Shown in pieces: positions 61,068 through 64,000 of a stretch of DNA of 64,000 nt. Position 1 is the first letter of the stretch, and every line of letters starts with the position of its first letter. The position numbers and the translations under genes were made by a program. Source of the DNA: Trichostrongylus colubriformis (Eukaryota; Nematoda; Chromadorea; Rhabditida; Trichostrongylidae); NCBI GenBank assembly GCA_963978905.1, contig OZ022261.1:15535475-15599474 (forward strand), in the 5' to 3' direction. The notes under the pieces are model-generated. The model saw nothing but the letters and a program-made list of their open reading frames with translations. It was not told where the DNA came from and did not search any database.

Positions 61068-64000
61068 ATGAGTTCAGGCTCTCCAGGAACCGGCTCCGCG
61101 GCCGATTCTGCCCTTGGGCCCTCGGCTGCCGCATCTAGGGTGGAGTCGGGACCTAGCACCGAGTTATCCGGCCATGCAATGGCACCGTCGCTCGATCTGT
61201 CTTCTGTGGATGCTCCCGCTTTGCAGCGGGGCTCTTCTCCGTCTTCTGGCCACGCAGTGGCATCAACGGATCAGTCTCTATCGGAAGCATCTCATAACAG
61301 TCGGTTTTTTTATGGTAACCTCATACTTTGCATCTCTCTCCATCTCACCACCTAGGTACCACACTCGAGAGCAGTGTGTCGGTTCCCATGGACACCGCCG
61401 ACATGCAGCTCGGGTCCGCGGCTTCATCTGGCCACGTGGTGGCATCAACAGATCTGTCATGCACTCCTACGGGAGGTAGAATTAACGAGTATTTTTGAGC
61501 CGTCCGGTCTGTCTTATAACGCGTTCTTCTTCCAGAGGCTAGCTCCTCAGCCGTCGACGTGGAGATGGCCACGATATCTGACTATAGCACCCGCGGCGAG
61601 CCCAGTTCTGGAACTCCTGGGCAGCGACGCGGAGATGCGTTCGGCGAGCGAGGCCGCGCGCGGCCGCGGCTCTTCCCTCCTCGTCTCGTCCGAGTCCGCA
61701 TCCTCTGTCAGCCGCTCTACGTCTTCATCGCACGAGCAGTTTACGAGTCGTACCTCACCTTCGACCGTAGGCCGGACGACCTCTCGCTTTCGCTCCGGAG
61801 GATTCGACGCTGCCTCGCCACCTGCTTTCGAGCAACTGCCATCGGACACAACGTCTGCTCCGTTTCAACCTGGTTCGTTTCGGTTTATTCTACCTATCCT
61901 TCACGTTACCTCTTACGTTTCTGCTTTCTTCTTTGTACCGCTTTCGCGGCCTAGCCCGCTCCCTTCTATTGCCGAGGGGACCTTAGTATAGCTCTTTCAG
62001 GACCTTCTTTCAAAGGACCAGTCTCCTACGCGACCCCAGCTGCCCGGAGAGGGACCACCAACCCGCGTTCGCGCCCTCCGGCAGCCTCCTTTCCTCGTCG
62101 CGGGTCAGCCAGCACGCGTGGAAGCCGCGGAAGGCGCAGTCGGGGCGGCCGCGGCCGATCCTCGGCTGATGTTACAGGCAGGCAGCAACCAGCACAATCA
62201 TCGGATGAACTACCCGCCGAAACTCCGGAAGGCTTTTGGCACTACCTCATCGATCGGCACCCGTGGGCCCAGTACGTCAAGCCCCGTCAACTTCGTCTGC
62301 ACGAACTCGCCGTTGAACAGGTCTCCAACGAGTTTTCGGACGAGGTTTATCGCCCTGTACCTCCCGCGGGGTACCTGTCGCTGAAATTCGTGCGGTCTCT
62401 CTTCCCGCGCATCACGCCGTCCGATGGACTCGTTCAGTCGACGATTCCGTTCCTCGAGTTGTCCTCGTTGGAGGACGCGATTATCTTCCGTAGTAACTCA
62501 GCGGACGTCATTCAGCAGGCCCTCCAGGGGTCCTTTCAACCCGTTCGACAGCCCCCGGAGGGACTCCAGGCACCCAAAGGACAGTATACGTCCCGCATTG
62601 CGCCCCGCTACCTAAAGGCCTTGCGGCCGGTAGTCTACCAGATCGTCGCTGTCAAATCCAATTCTCTGGTGCTAGAGGCCAAAGATTTCTTCGTTTTCAT
62701 GCCGGATCGTCTTGACCTCCACTGTATCCTGCTCGACAAGTTCGCCTTCAACGTCGAGGACGGCACGTATGGTTATGATCGCTCTATAATCTCTGTGAAG
62801 GATTTTGTGTGGGTGTATGACGTCATGCCAGTCGCCGCGGTGCTGGTTTCACCAGAGGCTGATCTCGCGCGGGCACGTATTCCCAGAACAGCCGCGTTGG
62901 ATACCAATTCCACGTTCTTCTTCCGGGTCGCCCGTTTTGCGTTCGTCACGCCGCCCGTATGGACTGAACCACGATACGGCATGGTACTATCCGTCACTCG
63001 CCGCGGGCAATATGTCAACAATTTCCGGATGGCTATCGAAGGAACCCCGGAAGCCGTTACGATCGCCCGTTCGCTTTGCCGCTTCGAGTGGCCCAATGTC
63101 ACGGAGTATGAAATCCTCCGGGCCCTTTGCCGCCGTAATAGTTCTTGTGCTGTCCGCTTTTCGGAGCCGCCCGCGTCCCGGGTCGCGCGCGACGCGCTGA
63201 GTCGAATGGTGAAGCACTTCCTTCCAGCGAACCCTGGCGAGGCCATCGTTCCGATGGAAGTTTTCAAGATCGATCGAAGCGAAGCTCAGTGGTTCTCGGA
63301 TCGCCTCGGACCTTTTAACAACTTTTATCTGGATCGCTCGAAGCATTGACCAGGATGGGCCGGATCTTCAACGCAGCGTCCTCAGCACTGGCCGCGTTCG
63401 TGTCCATGGACGACGATAAGGAGACCCACCGCGTGACGGCGACCATCCCCAGCCTGACCGCGTACCTGCTGCGAATGGAGTTCGTTCTCGCTAACATGAA
63501 CACCGAAGCGGGATGGAGCCGCCATCGACCTGTGGGCGTATGGCTGATGGGTGCTTTCGCTTTCCTCCGCATGACAGTCGACTCAGTAACCCAGATGAGG
63601 GCCACTAGGGAGCTTCGGGTTCGGCTTCAGGCGTATCCCTGGTCCCACAAGCCGTTACTTCGCCTCACTCACAAGGTGGGACGAATCGCCGGCAACACGG
63701 CCTTCCTCGAAGCGTGCGTCAAGCTCGGCAAGCTACCTTCCAATGCGATCCCCGCGTATGAGGCTGTAACGCGCATGTCGCTCCTCTCGGACATCCCGGT
63801 GGGCAGCAGAGCTAACGCCATCATGAACGCGGTATACGGAGCCACACCACTCGGATGCCTCGTCAGGGACCAGAGCCATCTGTGGCCCATAAAAGTCGTC
63901 GTAGACGAATCTGCCATATCTATCCATGGACGTACCGTCCACCTGACTGAAGATCAGCGCCAGGCCATCACATTCGGAATCGCCGGCTTCCCTATCCTCG
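61068..64000 (+). CDS. Spliced SF1 helicase-like gene, 3' end outside window
   Basis: Proposed exons are 61068-61314, 61356-61475, 61536-61872 and 62001 onward, with GT-AG introns of 41, 60 and 128 bp. The N-terminus is Ser-rich and repeats the motif SGHAVASTD / SGHVVASTD across exons 1 and 2. Exon 4 opens with an Arg/Gly/Ser-rich tract (STRGSRGRRSRGGRGRSS), then a long globular region beginning FWHYLIDRHPWAQYVK. The last residues in the window, HLTEDQRQAITFGIAGFPIL, resemble the Q-motif region just before the Walker A loop of superfamily 1 (Upf1/Dna2-like) helicases. The nucleotide-binding loop itself lies beyond the window. Two register changes, in exon 3 (about 61590-61625) and near 63330, need an indel or an unrecognised intron. 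Function is inferred; the RG tract would suit RNA binding. It may be a host gene or retroelement cargo. Confidence 0.45.

Overview
The window reads as nematode chromosomal DNA, most likely from a strongylid (hookworm-like) worm. The grounds are short introns with TTTTCAG-type acceptors, a probable trans-splice acceptor just upstream of a start codon, mariner and Tc1-like transposons, and a gypsy-type LTR retroelement. The species assignment is inference. I saw no tRNA or rRNA gene, no CRISPR array and no sign of bacterial organisation.

Positions 1 to about 51,200 are AT-rich, gene-poor and packed with repeats. They hold: (i) a TTAA-flanked foldback MITE family (best copies 2714-3138 and 5903-6327, both 425 bp) and a second TTAA family (14099-14676); (ii) mariner-like elements (10389-10718, 18646-19545 and the transposase-bearing 31010-32287); (iii) a non-autonomous family with CAGTAGCG ends (84-387, 26724-27167, 33095-33600, 37997-38429, 46353-46808); (iv) a Harbinger-type MITE (20045-20181); (v) three partial copies of a 7-8 kb segment (20155-28241, 28303-32480, 32643-39522), one split by the mariner and one carrying a reverse-transcriptase fragment; (vi) large palindromic structures (5590-7150, 40775-41833, 45768-46352, 49492-51062). 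Candidate host genes are few: a first exon with a signal peptide (40538-40715, minus), a 78-residue two-exon gene (51270-51579, minus) and a possible terminal exon (14786-15031, minus).

From about 53.6 kb the base composition changes to GC-rich coding sequence that runs to the window end. It contains a gypsy/Ty3-type element with gag (53661 to about 55100), an envelope-like glycoprotein reading frame (about 55120-56790) and pol (about 56700-60791: protease, reverse transcriptase, RNase H, DD35E integrase, C-terminal integrase module). A candidate primer-binding site lies at 52794-52811. The envelope-like part sits between gag and pol, not after pol. Several frame changes interrupt the element.

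Only 277 bp after pol, another GC-rich, spliced gene begins (61068 to beyond 64000): a Ser-rich and Arg/Gly-rich N-terminus, then a long conserved-looking region, ending at what looks like the entry to a superfamily 1 helicase core. No LTR is recognisable between pol and this gene. Either the 3' LTR is lost, or the helicase-like gene lies inside the retroelement as cargo. That is the most interesting open question in the window.
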